Below are positions 1 through 7,402 of a stretch of 11,731 nt of DNA, in pieces. The translations under genes and the position numbers were made by a program. A model generated the notes under the pieces. The model saw nothing but the letters and a program-made list of their open reading frames with translations, made no database searches and was not told where the DNA came from. Within the stretch, counting starts at the first letter, position 1. Every line of letters begins with the position of its first letter. Source of the stretch: Candidatus Peregrinibacteria bacterium (GTDB lineage Bacteria > Patescibacteriota > Gracilibacteria > UBA1369 > LOWO2-01-FULL-3); NCBI GenBank assembly GCA_016186245.1, contig JACPLZ010000054.1:1-11731 (forward strand). The letters run 5' to 3'.

Positions 1-1
1 A

Positions 2-1159
2 ATAAATCCGTTCGCTGACGTATCGTCTTTGCCGCCAAATCAATATGAGCAGGAAAAGGAAATAAAAGAGCCTGTTCCTCCGGTGGAAACATTCAGTCCG
101 TTTGCAGATTTTGCGCCAAAAAAAGATGCTGATTTAACTCCTGTACACGGTGAAAAAATCGACAAAAAAGAGCCTGAATCTTTTGAAGAAGTACAAGAAA
201 AACAGTCTTCATCTTTCAAGCCTCCGGAGGAATTCAAATCCGAGGGCAATTCTTCAAAAATTCACAAATCAGAATCTCAGGAAGCTTATGCGGAAGTGGT
301 GGATATTACCCCGATTGCTGAATCTCACAATGAGCAGCCGCAAAAATCCCGGCAGGAATTTTGGGAGATTTTGGAGCAGGCCGGTCTTACCAAAAAGAGA
401 ATTTTTATTATGCTTGGATTGATTGCGGCGGTAGTCATCGGATTGATCTCATTTGCTTTGATTGGTGGTGATGGAGGAGAAAAGCTGCCGGTGGAGTCCC
501 CAGTTGATAGCAAGATCAATGGAGTTGCCGGTGTGGAATCTGCTTATATTTTTGGTCTTGAATACCAGCCCATAGAGGCCAGGCCAATTTCATCTTTTGG
601 TGATATTGCCGGTGTGGAGGCGGCGTTTGCGCTTGGTAGTTCCCAAAAAAACATTAAAGAAAATTTCATTGCCGATATGCAATTGTTACGGGAAATGGGC
701 AATATTTTTAATACCGATATTTATGCGTTGATCGATTTATCAGTGGATCGCCGCGGCACCCTGCAAAAACATATGGATGAAATGGGTGATTTGATTGATG
801 AAGGCAGAGCCAGATTGGCACAGCTTGATGCCGAGCTGGATGTTCTTGATGTTCGATTTTCTGCAATTGTTGAGCAAAAAGGCCTGTATGAGCAGCAGTT
901 TTTTAACGAGGTGGATAATTTGTTGGGCGAGGATTCTTATGAGGATTTGCAGAGTTTTGTGGCGCTTTCCCAGGATGCGGCGCTTGTTGAGGCGCAGTTT
1001 AATTCCAAAAGAGTTGTCAGGGAAAAATTGATCAGCTCATTGGATGTTTTGATTCCGCGTTATGAAGACATTGTCAGCAATCAGGCGGCGCTGATTAAGG
1101 GGGTGAGGGTGTTTGATGTGGAGGATTCGAATATAGATGCGATTGTGCCTTTGGAATAG
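2..1159 (+). CDS. Single-pass membrane protein with coiled-coil-like outer domain, 5' partial
   Basis: The function is not recognised. The reading frame is open to the window edge, and the codons before the first possible start (TTG at 29) read NPFADV, echoed by SPFADF about 30 residues later, so the gene probably begins outside the window. Counting from TTG 29, residues 1-120 are charged, Pro/Glu/Lys/Ser-rich and probably disordered. Residues 124-146 form one strong hydrophobic transmembrane helix preceded by KKR, which suggests a cytoplasmic N-terminus. Residues 150-376 are soluble, probably outside the membrane, with a helical Glu/Leu/Gln-rich stretch around 230-340 that could form a coiled coil. 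There are no catalytic motifs and no signal peptide. It ends at TAG 1157-1159, directly before a REP-like repeat pair. The reading frame is secure; any role (for example envelope anchoring) would be a guess. Confidence 0.75.
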   Translation: MNPFADVSSLPPNQYEQEKEIKEPVPPVETFSPFADFAPKKDADLTPVHGEKIDKKEPESFEEVQEKQSSSFKPPEEFKSEGNSSKIHKSESQEAYAEVVDITPIAESHNEQPQKSRQEFWEILEQAGLTKKRIFIMLGLIAAVVIGLISFALIGGDGGEKLPVESPVDSKINGVAGVESAYIFGLEYQPIEARPISSFGDIAGVEAAFALGSSQKNIKENFIADMQLLREMGNIFNTDIYALIDLSVDRRGTLQKHMDEMGDLIDEGRARLAQLDAELDVLDVRFSAIVEQKGLYEQQFFNEVDNLLGEDSYEDLQSFVALSQDAALVEAQFNSKRVVREKLISSLDVLIPRYEDIVSNQAALIKGVRVFDVEDSNIDAIVPLE

Positions 1160-1166
1160 GTTGTGT

Positions 1167-1267
1167 GTCATGCTGAATTTATTTCAGCATCTCTTCAGAT
1201 TGAGAGATCCTGAAACGAGTTCAGGATGACACGATGACGAGTTCAGGATGACACGATTGGGATGACA
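1167..1267. repeat. Inverted pair of REP-like palindromes plus truncated copies
   Basis: Two stem-loop elements lie head to head. The first (1167-1193) has arms ATGCTGAA and TTCAGCAT. The second (1204-1232) has arms ATCCTGAA and TTCAGGAT and ends GATGACAC. Their outer flanks (GTCAT / ATGAC) and inner flanks (ATCTC / GAGAT) are also complementary, so the whole 1167-1230 block could fold as one long hairpin. Two partial copies follow (about 1236-1254 and 1259-1268). The 29-bp element at 1204-1232 recurs identically at 11556-11584. It separates the membrane-protein gene from rel and could act as a transcript terminator or stabiliser (inference). Confidence 0.8.
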
Positions 1268-1325
1268 CGAAATATTGTGTATTTTTGGTGCCGGGTGTAT
1301 GTTGTGGGCTCCAAAACAAAGCCCG

Positions 1326-3473
1326 ATGTTTGATCAGTTGTTGGAAAAAGTTCAGAGCTACAACAATGACCTTAACAAGGTTGGTCTGGAGTTTGCCTAT
1401 GGTTTTGCCCAGAAGCATTTTGAGCGTATCGGAGGAGATTTTGAACATTCTCTTGGTGTGATTAAAAAGCTGCTTCCGATGAGGCCGGATGACGATACTT
1501 TGATTGCCGCGCTGCTTCATGATCTGTATGTGTCGCATAATGTCGATGATGCCAAGGTGAAGGAGCTTTTTGGACAGGGCGTAACGGGTATGCTCAACGG
1601 TTTGCGCCATCTTTCAAAGTTGAGTTATGCCCAAAATGACCGTAAATCCCAGCTCGAAATTCTGAGAAAAATGTTTGTGACCATGGCAAAAGATTTGAGG
1701 GTAATCCTGATTTGGCTTGCATGCAGGCTGTATGCTCTTGAACATATAGAGAAATCAACCGGACATGCTGAAATAATGGATATTTCTCTGGAGACGATGC
1801 AAATTTATGTGCCGATTGCTTCCAGGCTTGGTATTTATAGAATGAAAATTGAGCTTGAGGATCTCGCTTTTAAATATCTGAATCCGGAAGAATATAGTGT
1901 TGTAAATATGCAGATAGAAAAATATGGAAAATTAAAAAAAGGCGCGATCGATCTGATGTGCCGCCGGCTTAAGGAATTTCTCTATTCCAAAAATGTCGAA
2001 GCTAAGGTTTATGGCCGGCTGAAGAGCGTTTACAGTACATACAGAAAGCTTCAAAAGAAACATATAAATGCCGTGGAAGAGCTTTTTGATTTTTTTGCGA
2101 TTAGGGTGGTGTTGCCGTGCGGGGAAGGAGCGCTTGATAAGCTGTATGGCGTGCTTGGTTTGATTCATAGCGAGTGGAGGCCGCTTTCGAGCAGGTTTAA
2201 AGATTATGTTGCGGTGCCTAAAGCAAACGGTTATCGCAGTCTGCATACTGTCGTTTTGGGGTTGGCCCCTAAAGATATGGATCAGCCTGTGGAGATTCAG
2301 ATTCGCGATATGGAAATGCACCGTGAAGCCGAGTATGGTATTGCTTCCCACTGGATATATAAAAGTTCGCCGAAATATAATGCAAAGAAAGTTGGAACCC
2401 AGGTTGACTGGTTAAAGGGGCTGGAAAAACTACAGGAAATTTTCAGCTCGGAGTCCGACGTGTTAAAGGGTGTGGAGGTGGATATTTTTAAGGATAGAAT
2501 TTTTGTGCTTACGCCCCGCGGCGAGGTGAAAGATTTGCCGGCGATGGCTTCTCCGGTTGATTTTGCGTATGCGGTACATACGGATATTGGGCATCATTGC
2601 GTGATGGCAAAAGTAAATGGTGTTCTTGTTCCTCTGGATCATGAGCTGAAAAATGGCGATGTGGTGGAGATTATTACCCGTCCCGATGCGGCGCCGAAGT
2701 TGAAATGGATTTCTCTGGCAAAGAGCAATTTTGCCAGGACTAAAATAAAATCATGGTTTACCGGACTGAATAGGGAGGCACATGTTAAAGCAGGGAGAGA
2801 TCTGCTCAATGCGCAACTGGAAAGATTGCATAAGCCGCCTATGGATGCCAATTATTCTATTCTTAAAAATTATTGCGGCAGAAATCTGACTTTAGTGCAG
2901 AGAGATCGTCTTGTGGAAGAAGTTGGAAAAGGGTCGCAGATTGCCCGCGAAATAATCAGGAAAATTTATCCATACGAAAGAGTTTTATCAACCAGAATTT
3001 TTGATGCTGTTTCCAATGAGCCGGTTTCAGAAAAGGATGTGATTGTCGGCGGGGAGGAGGGATTGGTTCTGAGGTTTGCGGCTTGTTGCAGCCCAAGAAA
3101 GGGAGAGAATATCGTAGGTTATGTAACACGCGGCAACAGGGTGAGTATTCATTGTGAAGGCTGTCATTTGCTTGAAAATCTTGATGCGGAGAGGATTTTG
3201 AGAGCCTGGTGGAAGAATTTGAAGCAGGAATTGACCAGAGTTGGCATCAGGCTGACGGTAACGTCGCGCACCGCTTTAATTCCATCTATCACTGCAATTA
3301 TTAATTGTGCCGGTGTGGAGGTTGTTGATTTGAAGATAAATTATGATGCAGACGGGGCTTATATCAACTCGTTTCTTCTTGATTTTGATGATTTGGATAA
3401 ATTTGACGGGTTGATGGATAAGCTGGAAAATGTGGATGGGGTTTTACGAGTCTCCCGCCAGGACGACTTTTAA
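1326..3473 (+). CDS. rel: Long RelA/SpoT-type (p)ppGpp synthetase, hydrolase site degenerate
   Basis: Makes the alarmone (p)ppGpp from ATP plus GTP/GDP in the cytosol during the stringent response. Numbered from ATG 1326: HD domain about 20-150; synthetase about 225-345 with GRLKSVY, RFKD (290-293), the PKANGYRSLHT loop and EIQIR (323-327) carrying the catalytic Glu; TGS about 387-450; helical linker; zinc-finger domain with ACC (586-588) and HCEGC (609-613); C-terminal ACT about 635-711. The synthetase and all regulatory domains are intact and about 715 aa is normal for the family. In the HD domain H41 and H65-D66 remain, but the usual HDxxED is HDLYVS and the usual LADRLHN is LACRLYA, so the acidic catalytic pair and the later Asp and Asn are lost. 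Pyrophosphohydrolase activity is therefore probably absent. The frame is open upstream to TTG 1275 and ATG 1299; the Cys/Trp-rich 17 residues gained look unlike the family, so 1326 is preferred, without a clear SD. Confidence 0.93.
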   Translation: MFDQLLEKVQSYNNDLNKVGLEFAYGFAQKHFERIGGDFEHSLGVIKKLLPMRPDDDTLIAALLHDLYVSHNVDDAKVKELFGQGVTGMLNGLRHLSKLSYAQNDRKSQLEILRKMFVTMAKDLRVILIWLACRLYALEHIEKSTGHAEIMDISLETMQIYVPIASRLGIYRMKIELEDLAFKYLNPEEYSVVNMQIEKYGKLKKGAIDLMCRRLKEFLYSKNVEAKVYGRLKSVYSTYRKLQKKHINAVEELFDFFAIRVVLPCGEGALDKLYGVLGLIHSEWRPLSSRFKDYVAVPKANGYRSLHTVVLGLAPKDMDQPVEIQIRDMEMHREAEYGIASHWIYKSSPKYNAKKVGTQVDWLKGLEKLQEIFSSESDVLKGVEVDIFKDRIFVLTPRGEVKDLPAMASPVDFAYAVHTDIGHHCVMAKVNGVLVPLDHELKNGDVVEIITRPDAAPKLKWISLAKSNFARTKIKSWFTGLNREAHVKAGRDLLNAQLERLHKPPMDANYSILKNYCGRNLTLVQRDRLVEEVGKGSQIAREIIRKIYPYERVLSTRIFDAVSNEPVSEKDVIVGGEEGLVLRFAACCSPRKGENIVGYVTRGNRVSIHCEGCHLLENLDAERILRAWWKNLKQELTRVGIRLTVTSRTALIPSITAIINCAGVEVVDLKINYDADGAYINSFLLDFDDLDKFDGLMDKLENVDGVLRVSRQDDF

Positions 3474-3538
3474 AAATTTCTGAAAATTGCACATTGCGGC
3501 GTCAGCTACGTTTTTTTCTGTTTGCCGTACCAGTACGA

Positions 3539-3687
3539 GAGATGCTGAAACAAGTTCAGCATGACAAAGTAGTTAGTTTCAGCATGACAAAGTAGTTAGT
3601 TTCAGCATGACAAAGTAGTTAGTTTCAGCATGACAAAGTAGTTAGTTTCAGCATGACAAAGTAGTTAGTTTCAGCATGACAAAGTAG
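3539..3687. repeat. REP-like palindrome expanded into a 23-bp tandem array
   Basis: A REP-like stem-loop (arms GATGCTGAA and TTCAGCATG, 3540-3565) leads into six copies of CAGCATGACAAAGTAG starting at 3557, 3580, 3603, 3626, 3649 and 3672, that is, an exact 23-bp period in which the right arm of the palindrome is repeated with TTAGTTT spacers. Its right-hand part (3625-3687) forms the 3' end of the truncated recO frame. The array sits between the convergent ends of rel and recO. Near-identical copies suggest recent slippage expansion, and copy number may be mis-assembled. Confidence 0.92.
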
Positions 3688-4008
3688 CTGATTTTCGTAA
3701 ACGGTTTTGTTGGTGATATCGGCGATAGAGAGCGCGCTGTTTAGTCTTTCAAAGTTTTCGCGGATGTTTTTGAAAGTGCGTTCCGTGGTTATTTCCGTGA
3801 GGATAATATTGCGCGGGCCAAAGTAAATTGAAGCCATGAAAACGTTTAAAGTTTCCAAATGGCCTGTGAATTTGCTGGTGATTTTGCGGGCTCCTTTAGC
3901 CACAATCCTTAACTTGCCCAATTCACGGCTGTAAATGTGGATGATTTTGTCCGATTCGCCAAGATTTTTATGGCCCAGGATGATGCCATTTATACTTGTT
4001 GCTTTCAT
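3625..4008 (-). CDS. recO: RecO-like DNA repair protein, C-terminally truncated
   Basis: RecO loads RecA on SSB-coated single strands together with RecR in RecF-pathway repair. The first 100 or so residues match the RecO N-terminal OB-fold: an opening TSINGIILGHKNLGESDKII, then IYSRELGKLRIVAKGARK, the TGHLETLNVF segment, and LTEI near residue 73. Family members are usually about 230-250 aa with a helical and often zinc-binding C-terminal domain; this frame ends at 127 aa. The last 20 or so residues (from QLLCHAETNYF) are just the antisense translation of the 23-bp tandem array at 3555-3687, so the native C-terminal half is missing and no remnant is seen beyond the array. Its ATG overlaps the ftsX TGA stop (ATGA, 4005-4008), implying translational coupling. 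It is probably a decayed or OB-only protein, unless the array hides an assembly error. Confidence 0.75.
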   Translation of the reverse strand: MKATSINGIILGHKNLGESDKIIHIYSRELGKLRIVAKGARKITSKFTGHLETLNVFMASIYFGPRNIILTEITTERTFKNIRENFERLNSALSIADITNKTVYENQLLCHAETNYFVMLKLTTLSC

Positions 4009-4916
4009 AACGGCTCTTTATGAAGATATTCGTGAGTGGCGATCAGCGAGCTGATAATTCCCAGGATGATTGTGATGATGGTTTCTCCCAGAAAGATTGG
4101 CGCAAATTCAAAATTTAAATTAAGAGGGAGATTTTTGGAGACAGAGATGAGAATGAAAAAGCTGAGGGCGGTTGCAAGTATTGAATAAATGATGCTTTCC
4201 GTGATAAACGGTCCGCGGATAAACCAGTGTGGCGCTCCAACAAGTTTCATGATTCCAATCTCTTTTTTTCTGGTAAAAATGGTGATTTGCAAAGCATTGA
4301 GAATGATCAGCGTTCCTCCGATCACAAAGGTAAGAACCAGCCAGAAAATAATCTGCTCCGTGAAGGCGGTTGTTTTGATCAGATTGCCGGAAACACTGGC
4401 AATTATGGCGTTGTCGGAACTGCTGCTGATAGCGGCGATCATGGTCTGAAAACGTTTTTGATTCAGAAAATCTGTAATTGTTGAATGATAGCGCGGGTGG
4501 GTGGTTTTGATGTTGATGCTGGCCGGAAGGGGATTTTTCAGATTGTATTTTTCGAAGGCTGTGGAAATGTTGGGGTGGGTGAGTTTTATTGATTCCAGAG
4601 CCTCGTTTTTTGACGTGAAAGTCAGTTCGGCAACTCCTTCCAGAGTTTTAATTGTTGCGGCCAGATTTTCTATATCGATGTATTCGGTGTCCTCTTTGAG
4701 ATAGACGATCAGATCGACTTTTTTACTGAGATTGCTGATTGCGGTTTGCGTGGTCGTATTGATTGCCAGAATAATGTTGAAAATAAAAATGATGGCGCCA
4801 ATCACAAAAATTGTGGCCAGCGAAAGCAGTTTATTTCGCCAGATATTTTGGAGGCTCAATTTAATTATTCTCTGGAGCAGCAGCAGCGAGGACGGTTGAT
4901 GCTTCATGCGCTGCAT
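4005..4916 (-). CDS. ftsX: Cell-division ABC transporter permease FtsX
   Basis: FtsX normally pairs with the ATPase FtsE at the divisome and relays ATP hydrolysis to peptidoglycan hydrolases outside the membrane. The 303-aa protein has the family layout: short cytoplasmic N-terminus with LQNIWRNKLLSLATI, TM1 about 31-52, an extracytoplasmic domain 53-187, then TM2 about 188-211, the cytoplasmic signature TRKKEIGIMKLVGA (215-228), TM3 about 239-258 and TM4 about 274-293. It overlaps the upstream nucleotidyltransferase gene by up to 56 nt; ATG 4916 or ATG 4904 are both possible, and the conserved LQRIIKLSLQN stretch lies inside the overlap, so a substantial overlap is real. Downstream it is coupled to recO by ATGA. 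No ftsE is adjacent, although ftsE-ftsX is the usual order; FtsE must be encoded elsewhere. Confidence 0.92.
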   Translation of the reverse strand: MQRMKHQPSSLLLLQRIIKLSLQNIWRNKLLSLATIFVIGAIIFIFNIILAINTTTQTAISNLSKKVDLIVYLKEDTEYIDIENLAATIKTLEGVAELTFTSKNEALESIKLTHPNISTAFEKYNLKNPLPASINIKTTHPRYHSTITDFLNQKRFQTMIAAISSSSDNAIIASVSGNLIKTTAFTEQIIFWLVLTFVIGGTLIILNALQITIFTRKKEIGIMKLVGAPHWFIRGPFITESIIYSILATALSFFILISVSKNLPLNLNFEFAPIFLGETIITIILGIISSLIATHEYLHKEPL

Positions 4917-5328
4917 TGTACTTCAGGATGGAAGATTTGTACATGTCGGGATGGTATGGTCTCATACGGATTATTTTTGCATCCAGTTTTATATCCATGA
5001 GAAATTTTTCAAGGCGGTAGGTGAAGGCAAACTGGTCATATCCAAGCGCGATAATATCCGGACGAAACTCGCGGATTATTTTTGTTTTGTCTTTTTCATT
5101 GCCGAGAATGACGAGATCTGCCCAGCCGGTCAATTCTAAATTTTTTTTTCTTTCTTTTTCATTGTGATCGGGCAGGTCTCCTTTGATTTGGCGCACTGTT
5201 TTATCGCGGGCGATAACGGTAATTATCCTGTTGCCAAGCGAATGCGCTTGGACAAAGAGATTTTCATGTCCGGCATGCAGATAATCAAATGTGCCGAAAA
5301 CCATGACTGTGGCGGTATTTTTTTTCAT
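4861..5328 (-). CDS. Cytidylyltransferase-like nucleotidyltransferase (RibL/TagD type)
   Basis: A small single-domain nucleotidyltransferase of the HIGH superfamily: it joins a nucleotide monophosphate from ATP or CTP to a phosphorylated substrate. The N-terminus VMVFGTFDYLHAGHENLF (8-25) carries the HxGH nucleotide-binding motif (HAGH, 18-21), followed by VIARD, the acidic/basic stretch DHNEKERK, IIALGYDQ (about 93-100) and a late YKSSILK that corresponds to the ISSSxI-type motif. At 155 aa it matches archaeal-type FAD synthetases (RibL) and glycerol-3-phosphate cytidylyltransferases, which cannot be told apart reliably by eye. Its ATG overlaps the TGA of the upstream membrane-protein gene (ATGA, 5325-5328) and its 3' end overlaps ftsX. 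The Ala-rich tail (HEASTVLAAAAPENN) lies in that overlap. Family confident, substrate not. Confidence 0.85.
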   Translation of the reverse strand: MKKNTATVMVFGTFDYLHAGHENLFVQAHSLGNRIITVIARDKTVRQIKGDLPDHNEKERKKNLELTGWADLVILGNEKDKTKIIREFRPDIIALGYDQFAFTYRLEKFLMDIKLDAKIIRMRPYHPDMYKSSILKYNAAHEASTVLAAAAPENN

Positions 5329-5630
5329 TGCAGATCGGGGATGAGAATATTTATCAGAATTATTCCCGCAAGGACGAGTATGATGACAGAAATAAGAATA
5401 ATGTCGAGAATTTTGTTTGGTTGATTGGAGTTTGTAAGTGCCAATCTTAGGCTTGAAAAGCCATAAATCAGGCCGGTGATGATGAAGGGGATATCCATTG
5501 TTTTGTTGATGATTCCGGCCTGTTTGAGGTAGGCTCCGTTGGAGATGAATACGCTGGATCCAATGTGGATTATTCCTGTTATGATAAAAAAAATGAGGGA
5601 GACTTTTTTGATGTTTTCAATTGTGTTCAT
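5325..5630 (-). CDS. Small three-TM membrane protein
   Basis: Function not recognised. From ATG 5630 it encodes 101 residues beginning MNTIENIKK, followed by three hydrophobic helices (about 11-29, 46-64 and 74-97) joined by short polar loops; the middle loop before helix 2 contains KTMDIPF. The frame extends upstream to 5672, but those 14 extra codons would run through the shared divergent promoter and into gatC, and the shorter start sits 9 nt after a perfect TATAAT on its strand, so 5630 is preferred. It is the first gene of the minus-strand operon with the nucleotidyltransferase, ftsX and recO, to which it is joined by an ATGA overlap. Confidence 0.7.
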   Translation of the reverse strand: MNTIENIKKVSLIFFIITGIIHIGSSVFISNGAYLKQAGIINKTMDIPFIITGLIYGFSSLRLALTNSNQPNKILDIILISVIILVLAGIILINILIPDLQ

Positions 5631-5649
5631 TTGGCCACGATTATATACT
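5621..5649 (+). promoter_or_regulatory. Promoter for gatCA, apparently leaderless
   Basis: TATACT at 5644-5649 lies 6 nt upstream of the gatC ATG (5656), with TTGTGT at 5621-5626 as a possible -35 and a 17-bp spacer. The expected start of transcription falls on or next to the A of the ATG, and there is no room for a Shine-Dalgarno site, so gatC is probably translated from a leaderless message (inference from spacing). Confidence 0.55.
5640..5645 (-). promoter_or_regulatory. -10 box (TATAAT) for the minus-strand ftsX operon
   Basis: Read on the minus strand, TATAAT at 5645-5640 lies 9 nt before ATG 5630. Transcription starting 6-9 nt downstream would give an mRNA with a leader of almost zero length. 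The -35 is weak (TTTCAT with a 17-bp spacer). It overlaps the plus-strand -10 box for gatC by two bases. Confidence 0.5.
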
Positions 5650-5655
5650 TTCGCC

Positions 5656-5946
5656 ATGATTGATGAAAGCACTGTTAGGCATGTCTCAAAATTGGCCAGG
5701 ATTGATCTGACCGATGGGGAAGTGCGGAAATTTTCCGGTCAGTTGGAAAAAGTGTTTGGGTATATGGAAATTTTGAATGAAGTGGATGTGTTGGGAGCGG
5801 CTGAGACAAGCCAGGTTACCGGCTTGAAAAATGTTACGGAAAAAGATGAAATTGTGCGCGGGCAGGCTGGCCGCGGAGAGTTGTTGAAATGTACGGAATT
5901 GCCTGTGGACAGCAATCAAATTCGGGTAAGCAGAGCTGTAAAATAA
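5656..5946 (+). CDS. gatC: Asp/Glu-tRNA amidotransferase subunit C
   Basis: GatC is the small subunit that wraps around and stabilises GatA in the GatCAB amidotransferase, which converts Glu-tRNA(Gln) and Asp-tRNA(Asn) to the amidated forms. The 96-aa protein has the family's N-terminal helix motif VRHVSKLARIDLTDGEV, then LEKVFGYMEILNEVDV and a later TEKDEIVRG segment, and is of usual length. The frame extends upstream of 5656, but ATG 5656 gives the canonical start just before the ESTVRHVSKLARI segment and lies directly after a -10 box. gatA follows 22 nt downstream in the same direction. No Shine-Dalgarno sequence is present. Confidence 0.93.
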   Translation: MIDESTVRHVSKLARIDLTDGEVRKFSGQLEKVFGYMEILNEVDVLGAAETSQVTGLKNVTEKDEIVRGQAGRGELLKCTELPVDSNQIRVSRAVK

Positions 5947-5968
5947 TGAAGGAACCATATGTTTCATC

Positions 5969-7402
5969 ATGTCTCTAAATAAACTTACAATAAAGGAGGC
6001 TGGTCAGGGGCTGAGGGGAAGGGATTTTAGTAGTGAGGAATTGACGAAGGCCTGTTTTGAGGAGATTGATGGGAAGAATGTGGGATTGAATGCTTTTGTG
6101 GAATTGGACAGGGAAGGTGCGCTGGAGCAGGCGCGCGCGGTGGACGAAAAGTTGGCTGGCGGGGAGGAGCTGCCGATTTTGGCGGGTGTGCCTTGCGCTG
6201 TGAAGGATATTATAAACACCAAAGGTGTGAGGACGACATGCTGCTCGCCGATTTTGCGTGATTTTGTGCCGCCGTATGACGCGACTGTGGTGGAAAAATT
6301 GAAAGAACAGGGGATGGTGATGCTGGGAAAAACGAATCTGGATGAATTTGCGTGTGGGGCATCGACTGAACATTCTTTTTTTGGTGTAACAAAAAATCCG
6401 CATAATGTGAAATGTGTTGCGGGAGGGTCGTCCGGTGGAAGCGCTGCTGCTGTGGCTGCGGATATGTGTGTATATTCTGTCGGTACGGATACCGGCGGAT
6501 CGATCAGGCAGCCGGCGTCTTTTTGCGGAGTGTATGGGCTAAAGCCGACTTATGGGCGGGTCAGTCGCAGCGGTGTGACATCGATGGCATCGTCGTGGGA
6601 TACGATTGGGCCGATTGCAAAGTCTGTTGAGGATATCGCTCTGGTGATGCAGGCGATTGCGGGGAGGGACAGGCGGGATTTGACTACTTTGGATGTGGCG
6701 GTGCCGGATTATTCTTCATTTTTGAATGGGAATGTTAAAGGATTAAAGATTGGCTTGCCGAAGGAATATTTTGGAGAGGGGGTGAAAAAGGAGGTGACGG
6801 ATTTGGTTATGAATGTAGTGGAAAAATTGCGTGAGAGTGGTGCGATTGTTAAAGAAGTGAGTCTGCCCATGACAAAATATGCGGTGGCGGTTTACTATAT
6901 CACTATGCCGGCGGAACTTTCTGCCAATCTGGAAAGATTTGATGGTGTCAGGTATGGCAAAAAGCCTGTAAAGCCAAGTGATGATCTGGTGGATTATTAT
7001 TTCAAAGCCCGCGGGGAAGGATTTGGTGATGAAATTAAACGTCGCATTATGATTGGGACTTATGTCCTTTCGGCTGGTTATTATGATGCGTATTATAAAA
7101 AAGCCCAAAAAGTTAGGACACTGATAATCCGTGATTTTGAGCGGGTTTTTGAAGAAGTTGATGTGTTGGCGGCTCCAGTTTCACCGTTTCCGGCTTTTGA
7201 AATCGGAGAATTGGTGGATGATCCGTTGGCGATGTATATGGCGGATGTGTTGACGATTCCGGCTAATGCCGCGGGAATACCGGCAATTTCCTGTCCGGTT
7301 GGCAATACGATTGCTGGGTTGCCTGTCGGCCTCCAATTTATGGCGCCGCAATTTGAGGAGGGGCGACTTTTGACTGCGGCCTCGGTGCTGGAGAATCTCT
7401 AA
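5969..7402 (+). CDS. gatA: Asp/Glu-tRNA amidotransferase subunit A
   Basis: GatA is the glutaminase/amidase subunit that releases ammonia from glutamine for the transamidation of mischarged tRNA by GatB. The 477-aa protein shows the complete amidase-signature core: K79 in CAVKDI, the GGSSGGS stretch with S154, and TDTGGS with the nucleophile S178, the Ser-cis-Ser-Lys triad in the family numbering. GKTNLDEFACGAS (120-132) and the C-terminal PANAAGIPAISCPVG and GLPVGLQFMAP are also typical. The start ATG 5969 has a poor, distant AAGGA (5949-5953). It forms an operon with gatC, but no gatB follows; GatB must be encoded elsewhere. Its last 65 nt are overlapped antisense by the extended tail of the convergent TrmB-like gene. 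Confidence 0.97.
   Translation: MSLNKLTIKEAGQGLRGRDFSSEELTKACFEEIDGKNVGLNAFVELDREGALEQARAVDEKLAGGEELPILAGVPCAVKDIINTKGVRTTCCSPILRDFVPPYDATVVEKLKEQGMVMLGKTNLDEFACGASTEHSFFGVTKNPHNVKCVAGGSSGGSAAAVAADMCVYSVGTDTGGSIRQPASFCGVYGLKPTYGRVSRSGVTSMASSWDTIGPIAKSVEDIALVMQAIAGRDRRDLTTLDVAVPDYSSFLNGNVKGLKIGLPKEYFGEGVKKEVTDLVMNVVEKLRESGAIVKEVSLPMTKYAVAVYYITMPAELSANLERFDGVRYGKKPVKPSDDLVDYYFKARGEGFGDEIKRRIMIGTYVLSAGYYDAYYKKAQKVRTLIIRDFERVFEEVDVLAAPVSPFPAFEIGELVDDPLAMYMADVLTIPANAAGIPAISCPVGNTIAGLPVGLQFMAPQFEEGRLLTAASVLENL

Noticed and set aside
1275..1325. Upstream extension of rel to TTG 1275 as the true start
   Set aside because: The 17 added residues are Cys/Trp/Gly-rich and unlike a Rel N-terminus; ATG 1326 (or 1299) is preferred, though not proven.
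3557..3687. CRISPR array
   Set aside because: The 23-bp period has no unique spacers; every unit is the same, so it is a plain tandem repeat.
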